Assembly (NCBI GenBank): GCA_937915965.1
Contig: CALGHC010000648.1
Span: 1 to 26,858 of the forward strand
Length of the DNA stretch: 26,858 nucleotides
Direction: 5' to 3'
Source: an uncultured Myxococcales bacterium
GTDB lineage: Bacteria; Myxococcota_A; UBA9042
Below are positions 16,201-19,633 of this stretch, one piece after another (the stretch's first letter is position 1; every line of letters starts with the position of its first letter). The notes under the pieces are model-generated. The model ran no database searches. It saw nothing but the letters and a program-made list of their open reading frames with translations, and had not been told where the DNA came from. The translations under genes were made by a program, and so were the position numbers.

Positions 16201-18591
16201 GGTGTTCAGGTACGCGCAGTCGCTGTCCTGCGTGGCCACGCTGCAGCACAGCGACTCGGTGCCGCCGACTTCGGGGTGGATGCAGTAGTTGAACACGCAG
16301 TAGTCGGTGGTACACGGCGCGCCGTCGTCGCAGTCGAACTTGTCCTCGCAGCAGCCGGCGATCGCCTTGTTGGTGCAGAGTCCGCCAATACACGCGTCGG
16401 TGGTGCACGGGTTCTGGTCGTTGCACGAGGTCTCATCCACGCACTTGCACCCCGCCACCAGCGTGTGGCTGCAGCTGCCCTTGCCATCAACCACGTTGGT
16501 GCACGTGTCCGTCGAGCAGGTGTTGCCGTCGTCGCAGTCCGCTTTGGTGACGCAGCAGCCATTCTTGGGCAGCGTGTGGCGACAGCTGTTGTTGAGGCAG
16601 TAGTCGATCGTGCAGCTGTTCTTGTCGTCACAGGAGGTTATGGCGTCCTTGTCATCGACGCAGCACTCCTTGATCGCGGTGTGCTCGCACTTGTTGTTCA
16701 CGCACTTGTCCAGCGTGCAGAGCTTGCCGTCGTCGCAGCCCGAATCGAGCACGCAGCAGCCGGCGGTGGCTTTGTACTTGCACTCGCCGCAGGCGCCCGA
16801 CGTGTCACAGATGTTGTCCGTGCACGGGTTATTGTCGTCGCAGTCCAAGTTGACGGCGCACTTGGTGTAGTCCGCCTTGAACGAGCACTTGTTGTTCACC
16901 GTGCAGAAGTTGACGGTCTCGCACTTCTTGTCGTCGCAGTCTTCCGGCCCGTTGCAGCACGTCGTGTCGCCATTATCGACGAACTTGCACAGGTTGTTCA
17001 CCGTGTCGCAGCTGTCGATCGTGCAAGGCTTACCGTCGTTACAGTCACTCGAGGCGTCGCAGCAGTTGGGCTTGAACTTGTTCTGGATGAACGAGCAGCC
17101 GTGGTTCACACACACACCTTCGGTGCAGGTCTTGCCATCGTCGCACTCGCTGTTGGCGTCGCAGCACTTGGGGTTGCTCTTCGGGAAGGAGCACTTGTTG
17201 GTGGCGAGATCGCACGTGTCGTAGGTGCACCAGTTGCCGTCGTCGCAGTCCACTAGGGAGATGCAGCACAGCGGGTCGGGTTTCACGTGCTCGCACTTGC
17301 CCGCGAGGTCGTCTTTGTTCTCCTTCTTACAGGTGTCGTTGGTGCAGAAGTTCGAGTCGTTGCAGTCCTTGTCGTTGGCGCAGCAGTCCGGCAGCGGCAC
17401 GTGCACACACTCCTCTTTGACCGGATCGCAGTAGTCGCCCGTACACGCGTTGCCGTCCTGGCACTCCTCGGTCTGCTTGAACTTACCGCAGCAGTTCGGT
17501 TTCGCTGGATCCTTCGTGTGCGTGCACTGCTTCCAAGCGCCGCTCTCCATCTCGGTCGCGCACTTGTCGATCGTGCAGCTGTAGTCGTCGTTGCAGGTCG
17601 GATTTGTCGCGTCGCTGCAGCAATCTGGCCGGAACTTGTTCGCGTTGAAGCGACACTCGAAGTTGACGCACGTACCAAGCGAGCAGGTGTCTTTCGTCGT
17701 GCACTCGGCATCGGAGCAGCAGACGCCAGGCGCCTTCTCGTGCTTGCACTTCTTGTTGGCGATGTCGCAGCTGTCGTTGGTGCACTGCTGGCCGTCGTCG
17801 CATTCGAGCACGCCCGCGGCGCCGGACGAGCAGCAGGACTCGGGGTCCGCCTTGATGTTCTTGCAGAGCCCCTTCACGCCCGACAGATCGCACGTGTCGG
17901 TGGTGCAGGTGCTGCCGTCGTCGCAGTCCTTATCTATCTGGCACGTCGTGCACTTCGAGCTGGTCCCGGGGTTGTTGCAGGTCTCGCCCTGTGAGCAGTC
18001 AAACTTGTGGTTGCAGCAGTTTTTGAGCTGCTCGTACTGGCAGTAGTTGCCGACGCAGAACGCGATGGAGCAGGCGTTGCCGTCGTCGCACGCACCGGCG
18101 GAGCTGTCGCAGGGCTGACTGAGCTGCACGTGCACAACTTGCTGGGTGTTCACCACCGGTTGGCCGGTCTTGTTGAGCAGGTGGCAGGTGATGGTGTGCA
18201 TACCCGGCGTCTTCAGGTCGACGACGACGTTGGTGGCTGCGTCAGTCTCCTTGAAGGTCGAAAACGCGACGTTGCCGTCGAAGAAGCACTGGATCTTGCC
18301 CTCAGTCGCGCCGAGCACGTGGTTGGCGACGGTGAACACCATCTCCACCGGATACTTCTGGGCAGCGCCCTTGTAGACGAAGACCTGTGCTTCAGTGGGC
18401 GACTTGATCGTCAAAGACGGATCTGTGGCGTGAAACGTCTCGACGGCGAAGGCCGCGTCGACACCGGAAGCGTAATCAGTCAGCAAACCCGAAGCGGGTT
18501 CGGGCTGACGATTTTCAGCGCATGCGGTGAGAGCGAACAGGGCCGCAACGAGCCCTAGTCGCATCACGCAAGTTTTGTGCTGATGCCGCAT
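424..18591 (-). CDS. Giant mosaic surface lipoprotein with MopE-type repeats, lectin, TLDc and propeller-like domains (6055 aa)
   Basis: This is a single open frame of 6055 codons. The ATG at 18591 is chosen because a perfect AGGAGG lies 6 nt upstream. The N-terminus is a lipoprotein signal with lipobox LTAC (Cys24) followed by Ala, consistent with outer-membrane export. Approximate order: Ig-like (55-155); about 19 CTDC-like Cys repeats (160-824); jelly-roll/MAM-like (828-989); cadherin/Ig-like (990-1091); Rossmann/GATase-like (1093-1312); PPC-like (1351-1467); about 31 MopE-type repeats (1468-5790) carrying inserted domains; terminal PPC-like domain (5798-6055). The Asp-rich DDDGDGYCD motifs suggest calcium binding, by analogy with EF-hand and thrombospondin type 3 loops. 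The likely role is an adhesin or carbohydrate-binding scaffold; this is inferred from its lectin-type domains. No catalytic site was identified. It has no C-terminal sorting tail, so anchoring would be by the lipid. The reading frame is certain; the function is open. Confidence 0.95.
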   Translation of the reverse strand: MRHQHKTCVMRLGLVAALFALTACAENRQPEPASGLLTDYASGVDAAFAVETFHATDPSLTIKSPTEAQVFVYKGAAQKYPVEMVFTVANHVLGATEGKIQCFFDGNVAFSTFKETDAATNVVVDLKTPGMHTITCHLLNKTGQPVVNTQQVVHVQLSQPCDSSAGACDDGNACSIAFCVGNYCQYEQLKNCCNHKFDCSQGETCNNPGTSSKCTTCQIDKDCDDGSTCTTDTCDLSGVKGLCKNIKADPESCCSSGAAGVLECDDGQQCTNDSCDIANKKCKHEKAPGVCCSDAECTTKDTCSLGTCVNFECRFNANKFRPDCCSDATNPTCNDDYSCTIDKCATEMESGAWKQCTHTKDPAKPNCCGKFKQTEECQDGNACTGDYCDPVKEECVHVPLPDCCANDKDCNDSNFCTNDTCKKENKDDLAGKCEHVKPDPLCCISLVDCDDGNWCTYDTCDLATNKCSFPKSNPKCCDANSECDDGKTCTEGVCVNHGCSFIQNKFKPNCCDASSDCNDGKPCTIDSCDTVNNLCKFVDNGDTTCCNGPEDCDDKKCETVNFCTVNNKCSFKADYTKCAVNLDCDDNNPCTDNICDTSGACGECKYKATAGCCVLDSGCDDGKLCTLDKCVNNKCEHTAIKECCVDDKDAITSCDDKNSCTIDYCLNNSCRHTLPKNGCCVTKADCDDGNTCSTDTCTNVVDGKGSCSHTLVAGCKCVDETSCNDQNPCTTDACIGGLCTNKAIAGCCEDKFDCDDGAPCTTDYCVFNYCIHPEVGGTESLCCSVATQDSDCAYLNTECAKGICETQADKSRKCASKAVDICTVQIGYCQDFSTGTSLNAMGWNPGDVAGGAKGNWKPSKTGLLGPDQYAEFTWTPTFTDYDSCLQSPVIQAAGSKKITIQYDRLIDINKSGATSFRLLGSLDGAAVDWTKATLIDIVTPTKDDGPATLDLTLPPELTGSNGLRLAFCASGKTTFDVTRIGVDNVCVVKGSKPKIAACPPNQLLLLGAVKTIPVKAKDLDTDAILSFSLVKAPKFVTLSSALYYWLDASWNASLTIKPVTLDDVGTHDVTIKVSDGLLYSLCTFKITVTYNGGYLVWRPSEVPVAAGNALYDAVGLHTTAVVQHTDDLSLYTDLSKFAGIFVTLGVFPDNHVLNATEAGRLKLFLQLGGKLYLESGDTWSFDSKTDLHPLFHVKAIADNSKYGVTDLKGLHIYKDIKQSPTKVYNWSYSQAFTWNNLNDVIGADTDVVGTRAVLQSKGASETFWAQVAHDNAAAGYRTVASSVLFGGVTKDLNDAPDTMIARVIHFFLNGYVDCNNDAHCDDSNSCTTDKCSLQLCQNINTCTCKAANSSPLACAGSQQLVSNAAASTAIVDAYSCDPGVKYDGKEIAYTFTSATSKPTTLTISNLTNTKGKVFVLRANADGSCAPLSCIASGGNGKIEFAAAKGVTYHIVLDVQAGGTAQADMAIGCGAAEICDDGKDNNGNALIDCKDIKSCCGDAACGEICDGVDNDCDGQTDEGCDDDGDDYCDSGIAIVGTPPTCSKGGGDCNDDNSSVNPGAKEICFSGKDDNCSGGKDEQGAVGCTNFFTDLDKDGFGAGAAKCLCAASGAYSTKKGGDCDDANVKVKPEGQAEICGNGLDDDCSGSQNDLNAVGCKDFFNDDDGDGYGTLPKKCLCYAEGSAKTDKGGDCDDADKGNSPGLPEICDDKDNDCDSLVDEGCDDDKDGYCDNDLKYVSIGGNTVVCSTAAEGASVVLTCNPGSSITDITFASYGTPTGTCNNYAIGACNAASSVQKLKDGCLGKTTCVLGANNTTFGDPCGGVGKKLYVQVVCTSASGTTPKICPKGPGDTNDNDPNVNPKGDEVCDGIDNNSNGTIDEKCDKDGDKYCDKDAVVVGAPPVCPKGGKDCDDTNAGMNPGNQEDCATPWDDNCDGDTNDLNAKNCTPLFFDNDADGYGTSDFKCLCKAIGKYVGTKTNDCNDSDPDKHPGAIEICDNVDNDCDGVVDEGCDDDNDGYCDAAMKLGALGATICPNGTGDCNDTNANVNPGKAEICGDGLDNDCDGSENDAGAVGCKMFYADTDGDGYGTTTAKCLCVAEGTFSSTSKTDCNDSSADIKPGAVELCDGKDNNCDGQTDEGCDDDKDGYCDDKMVVVGTPTICSKGKGDCDDTDAKSNPGIAQEVCDNKDNDCDGEVDDGCDKDNDGYCDSGYSVANPAPKVCLKGGGDCNDYNNDQNPAATEVCGNKIDDDCDGSQNNENATNCTDFYFDQDNDGYGLNVKKCFCVAEGYFRAPKGADCADTDVDVNPGKTEICANGKDDDCDGSQNDPDATNCKVFYLDQDNDGYGLANVKQCLCVAADSYTATKVGDCNDLQAAVNPGKPEVCDDIDNDCDSKVDTGCNDDGDEYCDANMTTIGFPNVCVKGGKDCDDNKAQINPGHPEWCDDLDNNCNGSSDEGCDDDGDDYCDAGLTTVGTPTTCTKGGKDCKDDDKLVNPGMKEDCATTKDDDCSGSTNDENATGCKSFGVDADGDTFTDKNGATKCLCIAEGTLTGTKGGDCNDSNKLINPAVIELCDGVDNNCDGAVDEGCDTDKDGYCDGSMTTIGTPSICPKGGGDCNDSNAGINPGATEICGNTVDENCDNDLNGINATGCTKFYHDGDGDGWAVSLAQCLCTPSGAYKITDTKKLGDCDDTKATTNPAAKEVCGDGIDNNCNGTQNDPGATNCKNFYKDNDKDGYGGSSAACLCVAEGVYVTPLAGDCNESDSTVNPGKTEICDGKDNNCKGGSDEGCDDDGDKWCDANMVTIGQPGVCPNGGGDCDDSKSTVHPGVTEICDNIDQDCDGTADNECDADNDGYCDKNKTVVGTPAVCNKGLNDCDDANALVNPGKSEICDDADNNCDGVIDEKCDIDGDGYCTNAKSVIGTPKVCVKGVGDCNDNNDKIYPGAPEECNGIDDNCAGGADETCVDGDGDGYCTGNVSASKGCPNGGNDCNDTDSTVHPGAQEDCSTTFDDNCNGLLNEKNALNCVTFFEDTDGDGYGNGTGGCFCQQQNKFTATRGGDCDETDAKIHPGATETCDGKNNDCDYKSFVGAQYKGAPITMNTYSYGGMYHLFRKEYWYPSWSGATVYRYGDDYVQKGSHSTGQGSHMGIAGDPLEDTYYTGRYTGSSTYDRVRKHQGITSTLIWTAPYQTTYMTGVTADANGVYAMNYNGSTVYVFNRGTGSKLKQFNLSYWSGGYTYGSFFAAGGKLFRANYSDRTFYRYDITTGVYDGFSFQVAPTVYTTAYNGKDVCVSDGSSNVYCYNVPTDGSFMQRVIGVDPKGQGGGFHLKHKEYWYPEWSGGTVHRYGVDNSYLGTFANGLSSVQQIWGPADEDDYYAVRHTSSSTTSRVYKLKNKSATQVWNQYVTTYMSGVAADDKAVYAMRYNSSTVYQLNKATGALLKTFALSGDYDSQYTYGGLAVIGTKLFRATYSNRNVYRYDLATGKHDGMKFRVTPYVYGSAYNGTELCYSSTSGLPFCYKAPSSATTYDPAVVGVDPKSYGGGYHLQRKEWWYPEYTGGNTSIYRYGSDHKEIGSFQTGQAYIRGLTSDTDEDNYYIAQYSTTSSIARVRKMKGMSSSVVWTGNTQINYLTGVAVNGDYVYAGPYNSNYIYVFNRSNGVRVSSKEFNCSGTSTSTNYGGIAIHNNLLYRTSAAVDVSTHSLTNGAFAGLRFKVATQPYGVAYTGTQLCINSTGLELPYCYDLDAYGTTKSTVYTSMNTNYFGGGYHPFRKEWWYPQWSSTTIYRYDTAKKYIGAHNSGMSSMTQVAGDPGEDTYYLARWYGSSSSYYSYVTKYKGITNSEVWTTRSKSTLNYYLSGVGVHKDNVYVMNYSSNYVYALSRTTGARDSSKDFTFKNYPALPTSYGGFMITGDTLWRTGYDQSVYQFEIGSGNYTGASLTSGISYPYSSATDGKEMCFGTSSSSSPATCITLPTDTTKLIPARLGPVTHSYGGGFHPYYNEYWYPQNGTSIVHRYDLSFKNTGSFDIGFTSVYQLSAEKAGNEVYAARYSSSSKYSRIYKVVGGTSTLKWTSPYFTTYVSGVAVGDSHVYAGRYNSATIYRLDKTNGALVSTFNLSGDFSGSAMYGGLSVQGSKLYRATTDRWVYGYDLATGVSDGVMWQIPVAPYSSANNGTEICYGSSATAAPIYCHKIPAAHVDFTGRPLGMDVKSNGGGFHAFHNEYWFPEWAGGWVWRYGINQTPLGKFDSKLSSTWQLWGDKSADYYYTAQYTSSSSSSLIRKMKGKTSTVTWTAPPLSSYMTSVAADENYVYAMSYSGTTVWKLSKTNGQTAETFALTGSFSGNNLYGGLAVENGKLWRVDSSGNTYRYDLTTHAFDGVSYTMALSPRALAFNGTELCASTGAVGQVYCYAIYDVNNPSVDEGCDDDGDGYCDTDMIVTDAGAKATCPKSQQTCDGSEVGGNCYKAVNSGTTWTQAEAACDAWGGHLASAANKAEATLLGQTAQSACGNISYWLGYTDAASEGVFRWTDGTPQVYKNWKTGEPTSKTILGSFTGGSLLTTSQMSQLNNWYGKANQGWKLCYSKSKHGASATTFHNQCNGKGASITVIKANNGYVFGGFNAKSWYNGSYDNHNTSWLYSLTRNTKHKNYRYPEYGTYNGSSYGPTWGGGHDLHVPSAMVSGSTGLGHGYECPTGYGYGSSQCYGWLHGGSGSSFTAVDVEVYVLDAVGVSNGQDYVYSDYLGAWYDAPNATKLSCYVCKRPLTAAQYGKGDDCADTDAAQNPTSPELCDGKDNNCNGVVDEGCDDDGDGYCDQNMVTIGGPAVCVKGGGDCDDYNKNINPAAAESCATPYDDNCDGVLTAINAAGCVNLFYDDDGDGFGTSSFQCQCPGVTCGSSPYSENFEKKLVGWSLKTCAAGTQTTPTSCVDYTGTQGWQHSLDATYAAGGQGALYYGDKKLNSFDFGATAGTATSSKFKVPPSGKTSLKFSAYLGVNAATTEDTFAVRVYEAGKYLKTIWSKKDGAGATFKDSKILNVGDMNKINGFYGNPNQNWTLCYQKSVNGNSSSTFHSLCNGKGATMTVVKATNGYIFGGYNNNSWSTAGYVNTSTAWLYSVTRNTKHSYYRYPQYGTYNSSSYGPTWGGGHDMYHQSSMTSGSSNLGYTYRCQSGASYGNSSCRSWLAGTNSWSVAELEVYVLGASASSAVANQWHHVDVDMKEFAGKEIQVEFYFNTVNNLNNKGLGLVIDNFSITDESCTKYSAAKSGDCDDTNASKYPSQGAEVCDGVDNNCNGTIDEECDSDKDGYCDKSKPLFSTYACPKTGLVATANCTVTTPTTPTWDGARLNVNHSVSNYGATYHEFRKEYWFSNWSSSTTIYRYGTDFKYLGGFGTGTYYSMDLAGDNKTDHYYSGSHHQYRVYKKSGVSSSQVWQSGSVGYDTGGVASDTNYVYGMAYNSKTVYVFNKSNGSTARTFSMTGTWGGTLYGGLVVHNDVLYRGGTDRWVRGYKISNGAYTGVQFQASMANYQSFIRDNKKYCTSATSSYIDCYDLVKSECTTGDDCNDKQSNVNPQAVETCDDFDNNCDGTVDEKCDVDGDGYCAIDKGVVGAPKVCTKGGGDCDDANKTKNPGSSEICDGKDNNCDGVIDPENSAGCTKWYYDGDVDGYGVQNSSKCLCKKTGLYSTQTYGDCDDNCQDCKPMGTETCDDKDNNCNGAVDEGCDADGDDWCTDKMLTIGKPKICPKGGGDCQDGYKSRNPGVAELCNNIDDNCNGIIDENASSFCTEPAKNATAKCIAGKCINQGCSTGFYDLNNTMADGCECNGKDTFEPNDTCETAVQIGGTMSDKTGGSYELFAGMMVEKADIDWFKVYAQDLTDSGTSACDNFRVRFRFIKNPSNRYRFSVWRGGCPTAASSPDYWKASHGVHGNPTSLKKYDNNVCCGQEDFNWFTRFKAYTRNTYSSYDSEYGECNCTTSYSGWSTRPGYNYGPGNGKAGPYGMWKSQMNPGPAGDIYMPYNSLGYGYAKTWCNDDSAWFYIKVYKAQGSNHCGGYVMEFSNGVYSGSTGQLGFNQANQNKASPTPN
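2005..2650 (-). other. Detached seventh propeller-like unit
   Basis: Residues about 5315-5529 are homologous to the six tandem units. The opening is YGATYHEFRKEYWFSNWSS, then TIYRYGTDFKYLG, the blade 'YVYGMAYNSKTVYVFNKSNG', 'LYRGGTDRWVRGYKISNG' and a final YCTSATS...IDCYD. It is inserted in MopE unit 27 between 'STYACPKTG' and 'TTGDDCND', a different point from that used by the six-unit block. Confidence 0.75.
2893..3990 (-). other. MAM/jelly-roll-like domain split by a second TLDc insertion
   Basis: The N-terminal half (residues about 4869-5009) reads YSENFEKKLVGW, then GWQHSLDATYAAGGQGALYYG, LKFSAYLGV and FAVRVYEAGK. The C-terminal half (about 5183-5233) reads QWHHVDVDMKEFAGKEIQ, EFYF and GLVIDNFSITDESC. 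Together these make one beta-sandwich of the MAM or immune-inhibitor-A-like kind, cut open near 'GATFKDS'. The composite is set into MopE unit 26, between 'FQCQC' and 'SGDCDD'. Confidence 0.72.
3055..3563 (-). other. TLDc domain, copy 2 (nested in the jelly-roll domain)
   Basis: Residues about 5010-5179 repeat the TLDc pattern: ILNVGDMNKINGFYG, WTLCYQKS, TFHSLCNGKGATMTVVK, GYIFGGY, AWLYSVTRNTKHS and YGPTWGGGHDM, ending VAELEVYVL. It is clearly homologous to copy 1, and the central third is nearly the same (TRNTKH.(N/Y)YRYP.YGTYN.SSYGPTWGGGHD). An internal duplication therefore moved the domain into a different host fold. Confidence 0.85.
4360..5285 (-). other. C-type lectin domain split by a TLDc insertion
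   Basis: Residues about 4436-4744 begin as a C-type lectin-like domain: NCYKAVNSGTTWTQAEAAC, GGHLAS, then YWLGYTDAASEG, FRWTDGTP and WKTGEPTS. It closes with GQDYVYSDYLGAWYDAP followed by CYVCKR, which is the usual CTLD end. Between GEPTS and GQDYV, about 180 residues of a TLDc domain are inserted. The canonical calcium/sugar EPN or QPD motif is replaced by GEPTS, so sugar binding is uncertain. The whole composite is itself set into MopE unit 24. Confidence 0.8.
4465..5002 (-). other. TLDc domain, copy 1 (nested in the C-type lectin domain)
   Basis: Residues about 4531-4709 show the TLDc signatures in order: an ILxxxxMxxLNxW start, WKLCYSKSKHG, TFHNQCNGKGASITVIK, GYVFGGF, SWLYSL and the hallmark YGPTWGGGHDL. 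It ends in VDVEVYVL. TLDc domains are known mostly from eukaryotes (OXR1, NCOA7, TBC1D24), where they act in the cytosol. Here the domain is part of an exported lipoprotein and would lie outside the cell, so V-ATPase binding as in eukaryotes is unlikely. Confidence 0.85.
5400..9365 (-). repeat. Six tandem beta-propeller-like units in the giant protein
   Basis: Six units of 215-227 residues run from residue 3076 to 4397. Each opens with GGGxHxxRKEYWYPxWSG, then xVYRYG. Inside each are four or five blade-like segments, for example 'GVYAMNYNGSTVYVFNRGTG', 'GGKLFRANYSDRTFYRYD' and 'YNGxxxCxxxxxxxYCY'. The openings lie near 9290, 8637, 7990, 7327, 6645 and 5985. The segment pattern suggests that each unit is one small beta-propeller rather than one blade; that is inference. 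The block interrupts MopE unit 24 between 'CDGKNNDCD' and 'VDEGCDDDGDGYCD'. I do not recognise the exact family. Tyr, Ser and Gly are enriched. Confidence 0.75.
9365..14190 (-). repeat. MopE-type metal-binding repeat array, first block (about 23 units)
   Basis: Units of two alternating kinds run head to tail. The short type (about 58 aa) has the pattern CDxxDNDCDGxxDEGCDDDxDGYCD, then GTPxxCPKGGGDCND and NPGxxEI. The long type (about 70 aa) has CGNGxDDDCDGSxND, then DGDGYG, KCLCVAEG, GDCDD and NPGKTEI. They match the 'putative metal-binding motif' family named after MopE. Runs of Asp in DxDxDG spacing suggest Ca2+ sites, and the conserved Cys suggest disulphides. Short and long units are mixed irregularly. 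The units are diverged at DNA level, so assembly collapse is not indicated. Confidence 0.9.
13095..13370 (-). other. SUEL-type (galactose-binding) lectin domain inserted in a MopE repeat
   Basis: Residues about 1743-1833 match the SUEL/Gal_Lectin pattern. It shows LTCNPGSSITDITFASYGTP, GTCNNY.IGAC, a CLGKTTC core, FGDPCGGVGKKLYV and a final VVC. Eight Cys are spaced as in the family. It interrupts MopE unit 4 between 'GGNTVVC' and 'TPKICPKG', and the repeat resumes correctly on the far side. SUEL domains bind rhamnose or galactose in animal egg lectins and latrophilins. Here the likely role is binding a surface glycan outside the cell. Confidence 0.82.
14655..15316 (-). other. Rossmann/GATase-like domain within the giant protein
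   Basis: Residues about 1093-1312 read as an alpha/beta domain. It opens with YLVWRPSEV, then an LYTDLSKFAGIFVTLG strand, a GRLKLFLQLGGKLYLESGD segment and a late VIHFFLNGY helix. This order of strand, 'F.gifv.lG', helix and 'GGklyle.GD' resembles ThuA/DUF4350-like class I glutamine-amidotransferase folds, which turn up in bacterial surface proteins. I see no catalytic Cys-His-Glu triad. It sits between the cadherin/Ig-like domain (about 15320-15625) and a lone CTDC unit. The family assignment is tentative. Confidence 0.45.
16120..18115 (-). repeat. About 19 tandem CTDC-like Cys repeats in the giant protein
   Basis: Residues 160-824 consist of roughly 19 units of 31-43 residues. The pattern is CDDGNxCTxDxCxxxxCxH followed by a variable linker that usually ends in a CC pair. 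It resembles the Dictyostelium extracellular CTDC repeat and other disulphide-rich stalks. One extra unit lies apart at residues 1313-1344 (about 14560-14655). The repeats have diverged (many substitutions, varied linkers), so this is an old expansion rather than a recent slippage tract. The likely role is a rigid, disulphide-stapled spacer near the lipid anchor. Confidence 0.8.
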
Positions 18592-18597
18592 TCCAAT

Positions 18598-18603
18598 CCT
18601 CCT
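18598..18603 (-). promoter_or_regulatory. Strong ribosome binding site of the giant lipoprotein gene
   Basis: The minus strand reads AGGAGG-ATTGGA-ATG. This full consensus Shine-Dalgarno with 6-nt spacing decides the start at 18591 over the internal ATG at residue 10. Confidence 0.9.
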
Positions 18604-18707
18604 AACGACAGGTCTCGGCGGATCTACAGACCTTCGCGTAACCTATGTGGGGGATCTAGTACCGACTCACGAACCAAAGTTGCATTCGACCAAGCCCTGG
18701 GAGCCCG

Positions 18708-18724
18708 GTTTGACCTCGTCAAAC
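18708..18724. promoter_or_regulatory. Perfect 17-bp dyad, candidate operator
   Basis: GTTTGAC-CTC-GTCAAAC has seven matching bases on each side of a 3-bp centre. It lies about 117 bp upstream of the giant gene's ATG. The size and symmetry fit a dimeric helix-turn-helix regulator site. There is no direct evidence of a binding protein. Confidence 0.45.
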
Positions 18725-18729
18725 TCACG

Positions 18730-18749
18730 CGATGAGTGTGGGCTCATCG
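18730..18749. promoter_or_regulatory. Second dyad next to the first (7-bp arms)
   Basis: CGATGAG and CTCATCG flank the 6-bp centre TGTGGG. It begins 5 bp after the first dyad. No T-run follows on either strand, so it is not an intrinsic terminator. A second regulator site or a structured leader is possible. Confidence 0.35.
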
Positions 18750-19268
18750 TCTGAATTCCCTGTCTGGTCGACTGCTTCTCCAACTTCATGAGGTACAGGG
18801 GTGCTTGCGGTGCCCGTGAACCTTCACTCCATGGGGGACGGAGACAGAAGGCCCTTAGTAACAAAACGTAGCAAACCAAGGGCTTGAAGGCAAGCAGATG
18901 CTGACACGTTCGACAAAGCTTCTGACGGGCTGCTTTCTGGCAGATCCGCAGGGCGAAGCGCGGCAATGAATGGGTCGGGTCGCCGGTGTCCGGCAGCTGG
19001 CGAATGCCTCGCGTTGGCGCCGGTCGCTCGGCTTCAATCTACGCGCGTTCACAGCGGGATTCGTCGCGGGCGGGCCACTTTGGCGCGCTGAGGGCCGAGC
19101 GAACGGCGGCGGCGTCCCACGCAAATGAAGCGCGGCGCGCGTCGTTAGGGCGGCGGCGGCGCCGCGATCGCGTCGAGATCGTGGGTGGCGAGCGAGGCCG
19201 TCGCGTCAAACCCGCAGATCGCCACGCGGCGAAAAAGGCCGCCAAACGTGAGACCGCCTGAAACGAAA

Positions 19269-19300
19269 GAAGGTCCCCGAGGCAATCCTCGGGGACCTTC
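19269..19300 (-). terminator. Intrinsic terminator after the tRNA-Gly pair
   Basis: A perfect 14-bp stem (GAAGGTCCCCGAGG with CCTCGGGGACCTTC on the + strand) has a 4-nt loop. It immediately follows the CCA end of the second tRNA-Gly. On the minus strand it is followed by TTTCGTTTC, a moderate T-rich tail. Confidence 0.88.
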
Positions 19301-19375
19301 TGGAGCGGGAAACGGGATTTGAACCCGCGACATCCACCTTGGCAAGGTGGCGCTCTACCACTGAGCTATTCCCGC
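19301..19375 (-). tRNA. trnG-GCC: tRNA-Gly (anticodon GCC), second of a tandem pair
   Basis: The minus strand gives a 75-nt class I tRNA including an encoded CCA. The acceptor is GCGGGAA/TTCCCGC with discriminator T. The anticodon stem CCACC/GGTGG encloses loop TTGCCAA, so the anticodon is GCC. It is identical base for base to the copy at 19443-19517 and lies 67 nt downstream of it. A strong terminator follows directly. Confidence 0.97.
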
Positions 19376-19442
19376 GGAGCCGCGACTGCAGCAAACCATC
19401 CAACTAGGTGACCCTCTCAGAGAGGATTCGCAGGCCGAAGCC

Positions 19443-19517
19443 TGGAGCGGGAAACGGGATTTGAACCCGCGACATCCACCTTGGCAAGGTGGCGCTCTAC
19501 CACTGAGCTATTCCCGC
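19443..19517 (-). tRNA. trnG-GCC: tRNA-Gly (anticodon GCC), first of a tandem pair
   Basis: This 75-nt tRNA has CCA encoded and the same sequence as the downstream copy. It begins about 30 nt after a good sigma-70 type promoter. The two are presumably made as one precursor. The spacer contains the small hairpin CAGGC-CGAA-GCCTG at the 3' end of this copy. Confidence 0.97.
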
Positions 19518-19547
19518 GAATGCGACGCTTCTTTGAAGCGGAGCCGG

Positions 19548-19576
19548 GTTCTACAGGCGGCCACGAGGGCTGTCAA
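19548..19576 (-). promoter_or_regulatory. Sigma-70 type promoter for the tRNA-Gly pair
   Basis: The minus strand has a perfect -35 TTGACA (19571-19576), a 17-bp spacer and the -10 TAGAAC (19548-19553). Transcription would start near 19541, about 24 nt before the mature tRNA. Confidence 0.8.
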
Positions 19577-19633
19577 CACCCCGCATTGCGCCTTTCGGCA
19601 CCACCGTCGCGCCTTCGCTGAACGTTGCGTCGG

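Larger units (their letters stand above)
18604..19268. other. 665-bp intergenic region upstream of the giant gene
   Basis: The open frames here (for example 18667-18966 minus, 18986-19261 plus) are Arg/Ala/Ser-rich, have no recognisable family and no good ribosome site, so I do not call them genes. The part nearest the giant gene (18604-18760) is lower in GC and carries two perfect dyads, so it probably holds the promoter, although no convincing -35/-10 pair was found. Positions 18851-18883 contain an imperfect GCCCTT/AAGGGC inverted repeat. From about 18950 to 19260 the sequence is very GC-rich and without structure I could name. Confidence 0.5.

Noticed and set aside
18986..19261. A 91-codon basic open frame on the + strand between the giant gene and the tRNA-Gly genes
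   Set aside because: It starts with GTG, has no clear ribosome site, is almost all Arg/Ala/Ser in GC-rich DNA, and runs up to the tRNA terminator. No family was recognised.
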